A stretch of DNA of 64,000 nt, taken from positions 1-64,000 of the forward strand of contig NZ_CAIPNF010000242.1 in assembly GCF_903866365.1 (NCBI RefSeq), in the 5' to 3' direction. Under the pieces are notes generated by a model. The model did no database searches. It was given only the letters and a program-made list of their open reading frames with translations, and was not told the DNA's origin. Of the stretch, positions 9,495 through 18,723 are shown in pieces. The DNA comes from an uncultured Thiocystis sp. GTDB lineage: Bacteria; Pseudomonadota; Gammaproteobacteria; Chromatiales; Chromatiaceae. Every line of letters begins with the position of its first letter. The first letter of the stretch is position 1. The position numbers and the translations under genes are program-made.

Positions 9495-10391
9495 ATGCCC
9501 TGGCTGCAACTCTCCTTCAACGTCCCGCGCGCGCAAACCGAAGCCTTCTCGCTTAACCTGGAGATCGCGGGCGCGCTGTCCATCACGCTCGGCGATGCCG
9601 GCGAGGAGCCGCAACTCGAACCCGGCCCTGGCGAAACCCCGCTGTGGTCCGAGGTCACGCTCACCGCCCTGTTCGAGAGCGATCCGGAGACCCAGACGCT
9701 GGTCGAGCGGCTCGCCCGTCACCTGACCGTCCAGTTAGGCACCCCGCCACGCATCGAGCGTATCGAGGATCGGGTCTGGGAACGGGTCTGGCTGGACACC
9801 TTCAAACCCACCCGTTTCGGTCGCCGACTCTGGGTCTGTCCGCACGGCCAGGCGCCGAACGATCCGCGCGCCGTCGTCGTGGCGCTCGATCCGGGGCTGG
9901 CCTTCGGCACCGGACATCACGCGACCACCGCGCTCTGCCTGGAGTGGCTCGATGGTGCCTCGCTCGCCGACAAGACCGTCCTCGATTTTGGCTGCGGTTC
10001 CGGCATCCTGGCCATCGCCGCGCTGAAGCTCGGCGCCGCGCGCGCCATCGCCGTGGACCACGATCCGCAGGCGCTGGAGGCCACCCGTGACAACGCGCTG
10101 GCCAACGGCGTCGCCGACCGACTCGACATTCACGCCCCGGAGCATCTCCCGGACCACGCCGCCGACTGCGTCCTGGCCAACATCCTCGCCGCCACCCTGA
10201 TCGCGCTGGCCCCACGCCTGATCGAACGGCTGCGGCCCCAGGGCGAGCTGGTGCTGTCCGGCGTCCTCGCCGAGCAGGCGGACAGCGTCCGCGCTGCTTA
10301 TACGGATTCCCTTGATCTGGATCCAACCCGTATCCGCGAGGATTGGGTGCTGATCAGCGGCAGTCGGAAACACCGCCATCCGGACGGATGA
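9495..10391 (+). CDS. prmA: Ribosomal protein L11 methyltransferase
   Basis: A 298-residue protein with an N-terminal substrate-recognition domain and a C-terminal SAM-dependent methyltransferase domain. It shows DFGCGSGILAIAA (motif I, about residue 162), the acidic motif II AVDHDPQA and the catalytic-loop LANILA. The pre-motif GLAFGTGHHATT is diagnostic for PrmA. It trimethylates L11 on lysines and the N-terminus. The position downstream of accBC is usual in gammaproteobacteria. Confidence 0.96.
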   Translation: MPWLQLSFNVPRAQTEAFSLNLEIAGALSITLGDAGEEPQLEPGPGETPLWSEVTLTALFESDPETQTLVERLARHLTVQLGTPPRIERIEDRVWERVWLDTFKPTRFGRRLWVCPHGQAPNDPRAVVVALDPGLAFGTGHHATTALCLEWLDGASLADKTVLDFGCGSGILAIAALKLGAARAIAVDHDPQALEATRDNALANGVADRLDIHAPEHLPDHAADCVLANILAATLIALAPRLIERLRPQGELVLSGVLAEQADSVRAAYTDSLDLDPTRIREDWVLISGSRKHRHPDG

Positions 10392-10427
10392 AAAGCCAGG
10401 AAAGATCGCCATGCGCCGGAGACATGT

Positions 10428-12332
10428 CTACCGCCGCCCCTCCAACACCTCCCAACGGGCATAGGCATCCTCCAGCGTCGCGTCCACGACCTCCAGCCGG
10501 GCCTTGACCTTCGCGACCTCGCCCCCGTCCGCCTGATAGAGCGCGGGATCGGCCAGGCAGGCGTGCAGATCCGCCTGCTCCTGCTCCAGCGATTCGATGC
10601 GCGCCGGCAGTTCGGCCAGTTCGCGGGTTTCCTTGAAACTCAACTTGTCCGCGCCGCGCTTGGGTTTGGCGGCATCCGTGCCGGATTCCGCGAGTTTCGG
10701 CTTGGCCTCGGCAGGTCGAGATGATGCGGCCGAGGCCGGACGCTGGCGCAGCCAGTCCTCGTAACCGCCGACGTAATCGCACACCCGTCCGTCGCCCTCG
10801 AACACCAGCGTACTGGTGACGACGTTATCCAGCATGACGCGGTCATGGCTGACCAGCAGCAGGGTGCCGGCGAATTGCACCAGCAGTTCCTCCAGCAGTT
10901 CGAGCGTCTCGGTGTCCAGATCGTTGGTCGGCTCGTCGAGTACCAGCAAATTGGCCGGGCGCGTGAACAGCTTGGCCAGCAGCAGACGATTGCGCTCGCC
11001 GCCGGACAAGGCCTTGACCGGCTGGCGCGCGCGCTCGGGCGTGAAGAGGAAGTCCTTGAGATAGGACAGAACATGCCGCGACTGGCCATCGATTTCGATC
11101 TGATCGCTGCCGCCGGCGACGTTGTCCTGCACGCTCTTTTCCAGATCGAGTTGGGCGCGCAGTTGGTCGAAATAGGCGACCTGGAGATTGGTGCCGCGCT
11201 GGATGCGTCCGCTCTGCGGCTCCAGACCGCCCAGCAGCAGCTTGAGCAGGGTGCTCTTGCCCACCCCGTTGGGGCCGATGATGCCGATCTTGTCGCCGCG
11301 CAGGATCAGCGTACTGAAGTCGCGGATGACCGGACGCCCGCCCAAACCGAAGGTCACGCCCTCGGCCTCCACCACCAGCTTGCCCGAACGCTCCGCGTCG
11401 CTCACCCGCAGTCGCGCGGTGCCCTGTTGCTCGCGCCGCTCGCGGCGTTCCTCGCGCAGCGCCTTGAGCGCGCGCACCCGGCCCTCGTTGCGGGTCCGTC
11501 GCGCCTTGACGCCCTGACGGATCCACACCTCCTCCTCGGCCAGCTTACGGTCGAATTGCTCGACCGCCATCGACTCGGCGTGCAGACGCTCCTCGCGGCG
11601 ACGCAGATAATTCGCGTAATCACCCGGCCAGTCAGTGATGCGCCCGCGGTCGATTTCGAGAATCCGGGTCGCGACCCGTTGCAGAAAGCGCCGGTCATGG
11701 GTAACGAACAACAGCGAGCCGGGAAAATCCAGCAGAAACTCTTCGAGCCAATGGATGGATTCGATATCCAGATGGTTGGTCGGCTCGTCGAGCAGCAGCA
11801 GATCGGGCTCGATGACGAGCGCGCGGGCGAGCAGCACGCGGCGCTGAAGACCGCCCGAGAGCGACTGGAACTGGGCCTCGGCGTTCAGCCCGAGCCGCGT
11901 GATGACCCGCTCGGTGCGCCGCTCGATCTCCCAGCCGTTGCGATCCTCCAACTGCTGCTGCACCCGCGCCAAGCGGTCGAGTTCGCCCTCGGTGGCATTG
12001 GCGCCGAGACCATGCGACAGCCGGAAATACTCCCGCACCAGACCGCCAAGATCGCCCAGCCCATCCGCGACCACCTCGAAGACCGTGGCGTCCGTCTGGT
12101 CGCGCGGAATCTCCTGGGCCAGCTTGGCGATGGTCACGCCCTGCACGACCCGGACCTGGCCGCCGTCGGCCTGCGCCTCGCCGGCGATGATGCGCAGCAA
12201 CGTGGACTTGCCGGCGCCATTGCGGCCGATCAGACAGATCCGCTCGCCCCGGTCGATGGTCAAGGTGACATCCTCCAGCAGCGGCGGCTGGCCATAGGAG
12301 AGCGAGATCGAGTCGAGATTGAGCAGTGGCAT
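10428..12332 (-). CDS. uup: ABC-F ATPase Uup
   Basis: A 634-residue soluble protein with two ABC ATPase domains: Walker A GRNGAGKS (residues 36-43) with LLLDEPTNHLD, and a second Walker A GPNGVGKS with LVLDEPTNDLD. A charged interdomain linker lies between them, and a C-terminal coiled-coil extension (about residues 560-634) is typical of Uup. There are no membrane segments, so it is not a transporter. ABC-F proteins act on ribosomes, and Uup affects precise transposon excision and replication intermediates. I chose MPLLNLDS at 12332 because the upstream in-frame extension is not protein-like. It is divergent from the Crp/Fnr gene. Confidence 0.93.
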   Translation of the reverse strand: MPLLNLDSISLSYGQPPLLEDVTLTIDRGERICLIGRNGAGKSTLLRIIAGEAQADGGQVRVVQGVTIAKLAQEIPRDQTDATVFEVVADGLGDLGGLVREYFRLSHGLGANATEGELDRLARVQQQLEDRNGWEIERRTERVITRLGLNAEAQFQSLSGGLQRRVLLARALVIEPDLLLLDEPTNHLDIESIHWLEEFLLDFPGSLLFVTHDRRFLQRVATRILEIDRGRITDWPGDYANYLRRREERLHAESMAVEQFDRKLAEEEVWIRQGVKARRTRNEGRVRALKALREERRERREQQGTARLRVSDAERSGKLVVEAEGVTFGLGGRPVIRDFSTLILRGDKIGIIGPNGVGKSTLLKLLLGGLEPQSGRIQRGTNLQVAYFDQLRAQLDLEKSVQDNVAGGSDQIEIDGQSRHVLSYLKDFLFTPERARQPVKALSGGERNRLLLAKLFTRPANLLVLDEPTNDLDTETLELLEELLVQFAGTLLLVSHDRVMLDNVVTSTLVFEGDGRVCDYVGGYEDWLRQRPASAASSRPAEAKPKLAESGTDAAKPKRGADKLSFKETRELAELPARIESLEQEQADLHACLADPALYQADGGEVAKVKARLEVVDATLEDAYARWEVLEGRR

Positions 12333-12400
12333 CGGGTTTCCTGAAGGTTGAGCACGGGCGACGCCATGCGGTTGCGTCCGCACGGCGGTGCATGACTGAT

Positions 12401-12414
12401 TTGCGATTTCGCAA
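12401..12414. promoter_or_regulatory. Palindrome TTGCG-N4-CGCAA, candidate Crp/Fnr-type operator
   Basis: A perfect 5-4-5 palindrome lies between the divergent uup and Crp/Fnr genes. Its geometry equals the FNR site TTGAT-N4-ATCAA with altered inner bases. The nearby regulator has the FNR-like recognition residues E..SR. Autoregulation is inferred. Confidence 0.4.
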
Positions 12415-12520
12415 TGAGGCGATGATAATTGTTTCTCGATACGCCTGATCCGGCAAAGAGGGCATCCTGCACCTGACGTGCCCGCAGGCAAACGCGGTTT
12501 TTCAGGAATAACCTTAACCG

Positions 12521-13228
12521 ATGGCGAAAAGTGTGACATTACGGGATGCCTGGTCCGGCGAGGCAAACTGCCAAAACTGCTCGCTCCGAACCTCGGTTCT
12601 CTTTGCTGGGCTGCAAGAGTCCGACTTCGAGCGCATTCACGATCCCATCGACCAGTTCACGCTGAAGCCTGGGACGAGCCTCTACCGTGCCGGCGACACC
12701 GGCGACCACATGTTCACGGTCCGCGTCGGCGCCCTGAAGCTGGTCCAGTATCTGCCGGACGGGAGTCAGCGCATCGTGCGCATCGTGCGCGTGACCGACG
12801 TGCTGGGCCTGGAGGCCATCCTTGACGATGCCTACCACCATGACGCCATCGCGCTGCATGTCACCGAAGTCTGCCGCTTTCCGGCACGTCTCGTGCGCGA
12901 CCTGGGACGCGAAAACCCGAGCCTGCACCACGAACTCATGACCCGCTGGCAGCGCGCCTTGACCGAGGCCGATGCCTGGCTGACCGAACTCTCCACCGGC
13001 GCGGCCCGCCAGCGGGTCGCGCGTCTGCTGCTGCGTCTGGTGCTGAATCGCGAGACCAGCGAGTGTCATCTGTTCAGCCGCGAGGACATGGGCGCCATGC
13101 TCGGCGTGACCACCGAAACCACCAGCCGCACCATCGCCGAATTCAAGCGTCAGAGTCTGCTGGTCGAAACCGCGCCCAATCTGTTTCTGCTCGACATCCC
13201 GAATCTGCGCCGCATCGCCGAGGATTAA
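12521..13228 (+). CDS. Crp/Fnr family transcriptional regulator
   Basis: A 235-residue protein with an N-terminal cyclic-nucleotide-binding-type beta roll (about residues 25-120), a dimerisation helix, and a C-terminal winged helix (SREDMGAMLGVTTETTSRTIAEF). Its recognition helix carries the E-x-x-S-R pattern of FNR. It has C17, C20 and C118 but lacks the third N-terminal cysteine of E. coli FNR, so a classical 4Fe-4S sensor is doubtful. The ligand is unknown. cydABX lies 1.2 kb downstream in the same direction, so control of microaerobic respiration is plausible but inferred. Confidence 0.88.
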   Translation: MAKSVTLRDAWSGEANCQNCSLRTSVLFAGLQESDFERIHDPIDQFTLKPGTSLYRAGDTGDHMFTVRVGALKLVQYLPDGSQRIVRIVRVTDVLGLEAILDDAYHHDAIALHVTEVCRFPARLVRDLGRENPSLHHELMTRWQRALTEADAWLTELSTGAARQRVARLLLRLVLNRETSECHLFSREDMGAMLGVTTETTSRTIAEFKRQSLLVETAPNLFLLDIPNLRRIAED

Positions 13229-13396
13229 AGCCATCCCGTCTCCGGGGTGTCGAGTTTGACTGATTTCAATGCCGCACGTCGAAACAACTCGTACTCTCCG
13301 CCTGTTGTGTCGCTCACGGCCGCGCACTCATCCACGGCGACTGGCGACAGGAACGCGATGACCGCCAGAATCCAATCAGTGTCGATGGAGATCGTC

Positions 13397-13804
13397 ATGA
13401 AACAAACCCTCACGCTCGCGGAATATCCGCTGTTCACCCTGGAAATCGAGCGCGAGGAGACCCGTTTCGATTCGGTCGATGCCATCTGCGCCTACTTCCG
13501 GGCCTGTATCGAGGCGCATCGCGGGGCGCAGTTCATCGCCGAGTTCGACCATTACGCGCACACCAGATCGCTGCCGGAAGGTCATATCGGCGCAGGGATC
13601 CTCGCCGCCAAGAATGTCGTCTTCTGTCTGGGAATCGCGCTGCCGAATCCGCATCTACTCGCCGACCGCCCGAGATCCATTGGCGTCGCCGAGACCGATC
13701 GGGGGTTCCTGATTACCTTTCTGGAAGCCCCCATGCCGGTGGTCAACGCCGCCATGGAAGACTGGGCGCTGGGACTCTGCGACCGACCGCGGGCGGCGCC
13801 CTGA
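13397..13804 (+). CDS. Conserved hypothetical protein
   Basis: A 135-residue soluble protein (MKQTLTLAEYPLFTLEIERE start). It has no signal peptide, membrane segment or recognised catalytic motif. I recall similar small proteins in Chromatiaceae but cannot name a function. The ATG at 13397 has GGAG six bases upstream, so the in-frame codons further upstream are unlikely starts. It precedes the NifX-like gene by 31 bp and probably shares its transcript. Confidence 0.7.
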   Translation: MKQTLTLAEYPLFTLEIEREETRFDSVDAICAYFRACIEAHRGAQFIAEFDHYAHTRSLPEGHIGAGILAAKNVVFCLGIALPNPHLLADRPRSIGVAETDRGFLITFLEAPMPVVNAAMEDWALGLCDRPRAAP

Positions 13805-13835
13805 CCCGTTCAATCCCTCAGCTTTGGAGTCATCC

Positions 13836-14231
13836 ATGCGCATCGCCGTCACCAGCCAGAACTTTCGTACCATCACCGGCCATGCCGGCAAGAGCAGACG
13901 CTTTCTCATCCTGGAAGCCGACGGCGTGACCGATCCGATCGAGATCGACCGGCTGGACCTGCCCATGGACCTATCGCTGCATGAGTATCATGGCGACGAT
14001 CATCCGCTGTTCGAGCTGCAACTCGACGCCATTGTCACCCAGAGCGCCGGTCAGGGCTTCATCCAGCGCCTGTCGCGACACGGCATCCGGGTACACACGA
14101 CCAGTGCCACCGACCCGATCGAGGCCGTCAACGCCATCGCGGCGGGAACATCGCTGCCCGTCGCCGCGCCGCATGACCATGACCACGCACCTGACCGTCA
14201 GCGCATGACGCTCTCCCCCGACACGCATTGA
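13836..14231 (+). CDS. NifX/NifB-type cofactor-binding domain protein
   Basis: A 131-residue protein whose start (MRIAVTSQNFRTITGHAGKS) and alternating beta/alpha pattern fit the dinitrogenase iron-molybdenum cofactor-binding family. That family includes NifX, NafY and many stand-alone proteins outside nitrogen fixation. The C-terminus is His/Asp-rich (HDHDHAPD), which may bind metal. No nif genes are nearby, so a role in nitrogenase assembly is not supported. It is probably paired with the upstream hypothetical gene. GGAG precedes the ATG at suitable spacing. Confidence 0.8.
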   Translation: MRIAVTSQNFRTITGHAGKSRRFLILEADGVTDPIEIDRLDLPMDLSLHEYHGDDHPLFELQLDAIVTQSAGQGFIQRLSRHGIRVHTTSATDPIEAVNAIAAGTSLPVAAPHDHDHAPDRQRMTLSPDTH

Positions 14232-14483
14232 TCCTGTCCCCCGAGCGGCACGACCCCGGAGCATCAGGCGATGCGAGTCGTTTTGATAGGGGTATAAAAA
14301 GATGCTGCGCTACACTTAGTCTCGGGTCATTCCTGACAACTCTGTTATGGATTACCCTCTCGCGATGGAACCTCCGGCATGACGCGCGAGACGCCGCGCC
14401 AAACACAGGCTCGGCGCTTCAAAAACACCGCCGGATCGTGACTTATCTCTCTTACTTGACGGCTTGGATCAGGAGAATCGTTC

Positions 14484-16088
14484 ATGCTCGACAGCGCCAT
14501 GGTTGAACTCTCGCGATGGCAGTTCGCCAGTACCGCGATGTATCACTTTCTCTTCGTTCCCCTGACACTGGGGCTCTCCTGGATCCTGGTGATCATGGAG
14601 AGCGTCTATGTCATGACCGGACGGGAAATCTACCGGGACATGACCAAGTTCTGGGGCAAGCTCTTCGGCATTAACTTTGCCCTCGGCGTCACCACCGGAC
14701 TCACGATGGAGTTCCAGTTCGGTACGAACTGGGCCTATTACAGCCACTATGTCGGGGATGTCTTCGGCGCCCCGCTCGCCATCGAGGGCCTGATGGCCTT
14801 CTTCCTGGAGTCCACCTTCATCGGACTCTTCTTCCTCGGCTGGGAGCGCCTGACCAAGCGCCAGCATCTGGCCGTTACCTTCCTGATGGCCTTCGGCTCG
14901 AATCTCTCCGCGCTCTGGATCCTGATCGCCAACGGCTGGATGCAGAATCCGGTCGGTTCCGAATTCAGTTTCGAGACCATGCGCATGGAAATGACCAGCT
15001 TCGGCGAACTGCTGATGAATCCGGTCGCCCAGGTCAAGTTCGTGCACACCGTCGCCGCCGGCTATGTCACCGCCACCATGTTCGTGCTCGGCATCAGCGC
15101 CTGGTACATGCTGAAGGGACGCGATCTGGCCTTCGCCAAACGCTCCTTCTCGGTCGCCGTCGGTTTCGGACTGGCGTCGATCCTCTCGGTTATCCTGCTC
15201 GGCGACGAGTCCGGCTACGAGGTGGGCGACATCCAGCGGGTGAAGCTCGCGGCCATCGAAGCGGAGTGGGAGACCGAGAAGGCGCCCGCTGCCTTCACCA
15301 TCTACGGCAACCCGAGCAACGAGGACGAGGAGACGCATAACGCCATCAAGGTGCCCTGGCTGCTCGGGCTGATCGCCACCCGCTCGCTCGACACCGAGGT
15401 CAAGGGACTGAAAGACCTGATGGTCGATCATGAGGTGCGCATCCGCAGCGGCATGGTCGCCTTTGAATACCTGGAGCGACTGCGCAGCGGCGAGGACACC
15501 CCCGGCAACCGTGCCAGCTTCGAGGATCATAAGGACGATCTGGGCTATGGACTGCTGTTGAAGCCCTATACCGAGAATCCCGCCCAGGCCACCGAGGAAC
15601 AGATCCAGATGGCGGTCAAGGATTCCATCCCCGAAGTCGCGCCCATCTTCTGGGCCTTCCGGGTCATGGTCGGGGCCGGCGTCTGGATGCTGCTGTTGTT
15701 GGTGCTTGGTTTCTACTATAACGCCAAGCGCGTGATTCAGGAGAAACGCTGGCTGCTGCGTCTGTTCCTGTGGAGCATCCCGGTACCCTGGCTCGCCGTC
15801 GAAACCGGCTGGTTCGTCGCCGAGTTCGGACGTCAACCCTGGGCCATCGGCGAGGTGCTTCCCACCAGTATCGCCGCGTCGAGCCTGACCGCCACCGACC
15901 TCGTCATCAGCATGTCCGGCTTTCTCCTCTTCTATACGGCGCTCTTTATTATCGAGATGTTCCTGATGGTCAAATTCGCCCGTCAGGGGCCAAGCTCGCT
16001 GCACACTGGCCGTTATCATCACGAGTGCGAGACCGGCCACGCCGGCGGCATGACACCCGCGACGGCCCCTCAGAAACAGGCTGAATAG
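14484..16088 (+). CDS. cydA: Cytochrome bd quinol oxidase subunit I
   Basis: A 534-residue membrane protein with nine or so hydrophobic segments. It has an N-terminal heme-ligand histidine (H21), the [11 protein letters not shown] histidine of the b558 site, an internal hydrophilic Q-loop, and the conserved GRQPW motif near residue 443. It oxidises quinol and reduces O2 to water without pumping protons. It is the first gene of cydA-cydB-cydX. An in-frame AGGAG-like site lies just before the ATG at 14484. Confidence 0.97.
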   Translation: MLDSAMVELSRWQFASTAMYHFLFVPLTLGLSWILVIMESVYVMTGREIYRDMTKFWGKLFGINFALGVTTGLTMEFQFGTNWAYYSHYVGDVFGAPLAIEGLMAFFLESTFIGLFFLGWERLTKRQHLAVTFLMAFGSNLSALWILIANGWMQNPVGSEFSFETMRMEMTSFGELLMNPVAQVKFVHTVAAGYVTATMFVLGISAWYMLKGRDLAFAKRSFSVAVGFGLASILSVILLGDESGYEVGDIQRVKLAAIEAEWETEKAPAAFTIYGNPSNEDEETHNAIKVPWLLGLIATRSLDTEVKGLKDLMVDHEVRIRSGMVAFEYLERLRSGEDTPGNRASFEDHKDDLGYGLLLKPYTENPAQATEEQIQMAVKDSIPEVAPIFWAFRVMVGAGVWMLLLLVLGFYYNAKRVIQEKRWLLRLFLWSIPVPWLAVETGWFVAEFGRQPWAIGEVLPTSIAASSLTATDLVISMSGFLLFYTALFIIEMFLMVKFARQGPSSLHTGRYHHECETGHAGGMTPATAPQKQAE

Positions 16089-16105
16089 CCCCGGAGCTTT
16101 TGACC

Positions 16106-17248
16106 ATGATTCTTGATTACGAAACGCTGAAGTTCATCTGGTGGGTACTGGTCGGCGTGCTTTTCATCGGCTTTGCCGTCACCGACGGCATGGACATGGG
16201 CGTCGGCACCCTGCTTCCGTTCCTGGGCAAGACCGACGATGAACGGCGCGTCATCATCAACACCATCGGCCCGCACTGGGACGGCAACCAGGTCTGGCTC
16301 ATCACCGCCGGCGGCGCAATTTTCGCCGCCTGGCCGCTGGTCTACGCGGCGGCCTTCTCGGGCTTCTACTTCGCCATGCTGCTGGCGCTGTTCGCGCTCT
16401 TCTTCCGGCCGGTCGGCTTCGACTACCGCAGCAAGATCGAGGATCCGCGCTGGCGCAATGCCTGGGACTGGGGCCTGTTCGTCGGCGGCGCCGTGCCCGC
16501 GCTCGTGTTCGGCATCGCCTTCGGCAATCTGCTCCAGGGGGTTCCCTTTCATCTGGATAACTTCCTGCGGCCATTCTACAGCGGCGGTTTCTTTGGGCTG
16601 TTGAATCCCTTTGCCCTGCTCGCCGGCCTGATCAGTCTCGGCATGCTAACCATGCACGGCGCGATCTGGCTGCAACTGCGCACCGCCGAGCCGATCGCCT
16701 CACGGGCCAAGGTCTGGGCCAAGAAGGTCGGTCTCGCGACCATCGTCGGCTTTGCCATCGCGGGCGTGTGGATGAGTCTGGGCATCGAGGGGTTCCGGGT
16801 GGTGTCGGAGCATGTCCCCAACGCCACACCCAACCCGCTGAATAAAGAAGTCATTCAGGAAGCAGGTGCCTGGCTCGCGAACTATGGCAACTATCCCTGG
16901 ACCCTGCTATTCCCGCTGCTGGGTTTCGCTGGACTGGGGCTTGGCATTCTGGGGTCGATGTCCGATCGTCCCGGACTCGGGCTGATTGCGAGCAGTCTGG
17001 GCCTGACCGGAGTGATCATGACCGCGGGTGCGGCCATGTTCCCCTTCATCATGCCGTCGAGCACCAATCCGAACAGCAGCCTGATCGCCTGGGATGCGGT
17101 CTCCAGTCACCTGACGCTCACCGTCATGTTCTGGGCCGCGGTGATCTTTATTCCGCTGATTCTGGCCTACACCACCTGGACCTACGCCAAGATGTGGCGG
17201 CGGGTGACGGTGGAAGAGATCCGGGCGCAGGATCATCTGGCGTATTAA
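16106..17248 (+). CDS. cydB: Cytochrome bd quinol oxidase subunit II
   Basis: A 380-residue polytopic membrane protein, about the usual CydB length of 379. It opens with the family pattern MILDYETLKFIWWVLVGVLFIGFAV (split as MILDYETLKF and IWWVLVGVLF) and the GMDMGVG and GPHWDGNQVW motifs. It pairs with CydA to hold heme b595/d. I chose the ATG at 16106 because GGAG lies nine bases before it; a TTG at 16100 would sit too close to the ribosome-binding site. Confidence 0.96.
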   Translation: MILDYETLKFIWWVLVGVLFIGFAVTDGMDMGVGTLLPFLGKTDDERRVIINTIGPHWDGNQVWLITAGGAIFAAWPLVYAAAFSGFYFAMLLALFALFFRPVGFDYRSKIEDPRWRNAWDWGLFVGGAVPALVFGIAFGNLLQGVPFHLDNFLRPFYSGGFFGLLNPFALLAGLISLGMLTMHGAIWLQLRTAEPIASRAKVWAKKVGLATIVGFAIAGVWMSLGIEGFRVVSEHVPNATPNPLNKEVIQEAGAWLANYGNYPWTLLFPLLGFAGLGLGILGSMSDRPGLGLIASSLGLTGVIMTAGAAMFPFIMPSSTNPNSSLIAWDAVSSHLTLTVMFWAAVIFIPLILAYTTWTYAKMWRRVTVEEIRAQDHLAY

Positions 17249-17357
17249 ACCGGGCCCAGACCGATCCGCGCGGTGGCGAGCTGTCGCCCGCCACCGCGCG
17301 TTCGCCCAAACCGCGTCAGCCATTTTTTATTGACGACCGAATCGAGAGGAACATTCC

Positions 17358-17474
17358 ATGTGGTACTTCGCCTGGCTCTTAGGCGTCTTTCTGGCACTGG
17401 CCCTCGGAATCATCAACGTGATGTGGTATGAATCCGAGCAGTGCATGGGCGCGAACGACGACCAACCGACTTGA
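17358..17474 (+). CDS. cydX: Cytochrome bd small subunit CydX
   Basis: A 38-residue single-span membrane peptide beginning MWYFAWLLG, the CydX/YbgT hallmark. One hydrophobic helix (about residues 4-23) is followed by a short polar tail. CydX stabilises the heme d/b595 site of CydAB. It lies 109 bp after cydB and is followed 20 bp later by an intrinsic terminator, so it closes the cyd operon. Confidence 0.93.
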   Translation: MWYFAWLLGVFLALALGIINVMWYESEQCMGANDDQPT

Positions 17475-17494
17475 CCCGTCCTTGATCGAGACAG

Positions 17495-17525
17495 AAAAAA
17501 ACGCGGCTTCGAGCCGCGTTTTTTA
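17495..17525 (+). terminator. Intrinsic terminator of cydABX
   Basis: The inverted repeat AACGCGGCT-TCG-AGCCGCGTT is followed by a run of T; an A-run on the other side would also let it work on the minus strand. Confidence 0.9.
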
Positions 17526-17561
17526 TTGGATCGATCAGCCTAAATCCGGCATTTGGAACTG

Positions 17562-17633
17562 CAAAGGCGCAAAGGACACAAAGGACACAAAGGACACAAA
17601 GGACACAAAGGACACAAAGGACACAAAGGAAAA
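17562..17633. repeat. 9-bp tandem repeat (AAAGGACAC)
   Basis: Six perfect copies of AAAGGACAC occupy 17571-17624 and are flanked by degenerate copies. The 9-bp period keeps an open frame that would encode repeated Lys-Asp-Thr, but there is no start context and I regard it as non-coding. Confidence 0.9.
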
Positions 17634-17669
17634 CAGGGTTCGCAGTTCGATCACTCTATTTTAGGTTCT

Positions 17670-17760
17670 ATAGCCATCGCATGTGATCACCGGACGTAGG
17701 TGCGGGTTTGAAACACGCTCCTACGACAGGGTATATCTGGATATCAGGTGCGAAGGTGAT
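17670..17760 (+). repeat. 91-bp dispersed palindromic repeat, copy 2
   Basis: It aligns without gaps to the minus strand of 9249-9339. In the hairpin, a C-G pair of copy 1 is a T-A pair here (cgtagg/cctacg against cgcagg/cctgcg), so the pairing is kept. Confidence 0.85.
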
Positions 17761-17779
17761 TAACCGCGCTGGGCGTCGC

Positions 17780-18457
17780 CTACGTCGCCGTGATCGGCAC
17801 AATGATGATATCGACCCGGCGATTCAAACGCCGACCCGCGTCGGTCTCGTTGCTCGCGACCGGCTTGTTCATGCCAAACCCGGCGGACGCGATGCGTTCC
17901 TGATAGACGCCGGAGCCGGTGAGATAATTCTCGACCGATCCCGCGCGGCGCTCCGATAGAAGCTGATTATGTTCGGCCGATCCAGTGCTGTCGGTATGAC
18001 CCGCGACCGCCAGCTCGGTCTTGCCATACTGGTTCACGATGGCGGCGATCTTGTCCATGGTGCTATAGAAACCGGGTTTGATCCGGTCCGAATCCACCTC
18101 GAAGGCGGTCTCGCCGGTCATGCCCACCAGCAGTTCGTCATTGGGTAACTTCTGAACCCGAATCATGCCGTTGGCAATCTCGTCGGCCAGCGCCTTCTGG
18201 AAATCCTTGTGCTGCTGCTCCATGTAGGCGCCGACCATGCCGCCCGCCAGGGCGCCGCCAATGGCACCAATCAAGGCACCGCGTCCCGCGTTGGCGCCCA
18301 GCGAGCCGATAAGCGCCCCGGCGGCGGCGCCAGTCGCGGTGCCGATGGCCGCGCCCCGGCCGGTCTGGGACATGCCCGAACCGTCGGCGGCACAGCCGGT
18401 AATGAGTACGGCCACGGTTGCCGCGACAGCAATGCGTTTGGAACAATCTGCTTTCAT
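17780..18457 (-). CDS. OmpA-family lipoprotein with glycine-zipper segment
   Basis: A 225-residue protein with a lipoprotein signal (VLITGC, lipidated C22). It has a Gly/Ala-rich zipper-like stretch (about residues 33-75) and a C-terminal OmpA-type peptidoglycan-binding domain (about 110-220, with AGHTDSTGSAEHNQLLSERRA). It resembles YiaD-type envelope lipoproteins that tie the outer membrane to peptidoglycan. It is divergent from the DUF2878 gene. The 3' side faces the repeat-rich gap after cydX. Confidence 0.9.
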   Translation of the reverse strand: MKADCSKRIAVAATVAVLITGCAADGSGMSQTGRGAAIGTATGAAAGALIGSLGANAGRGALIGAIGGALAGGMVGAYMEQQHKDFQKALADEIANGMIRVQKLPNDELLVGMTGETAFEVDSDRIKPGFYSTMDKIAAIVNQYGKTELAVAGHTDSTGSAEHNQLLSERRAGSVENYLTGSGVYQERIASAGFGMNKPVASNETDAGRRLNRRVDIIIVPITAT

Positions 18458-18723
18458 TCGAGACTCCTTGCGGTATGGACAGCGATGATCGCGCCAGCCG
18501 CCCCTGTCAAAAACCGGGACATCTCCGATGCTCGGACATCCGGTTCATGGCGGCTTGGCTGACATTGTGTATTGAGTGCCAATCATACCAGAGCATCCCG
18601 CGCAGTCGGATCATCGAGATTCGGAACCCGATGGTTGTGCCATCGACTCACCGGGGCCTTGCATATCGAGACCTTGGGCATCAATTGGACGAATACCGCG
18701 CCGACATTCTCCCAGGAGACCGA

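Noticed and set aside
10845-12344. Long open frame (499 codons) on the strand opposite uup
   Set aside because: It is the shadow of a GC-rich gene. It lacks recognisable domains, while uup on the other strand has two full ABC domains.
14280-14320. Sigma-70 promoter TTGATA...TACACT before cydA
   Set aside because: The spacing between the two boxes is about 22 bases, too long to be convincing.
14469-16040. Open frame of 523 codons opposite cydA
   Set aside because: Composition-driven shadow; cydA has all heme-ligand motifs.
17562-17633. Possible CRISPR array
   Set aside because: The units are 9 bp and contiguous, with no spacers and no cas genes.
17428-17664. Small open frame encoding repeated Lys-Asp-Thr
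   Set aside because: It results from the 9-bp tandem repeat, with no ribosome-binding site and no conserved part.
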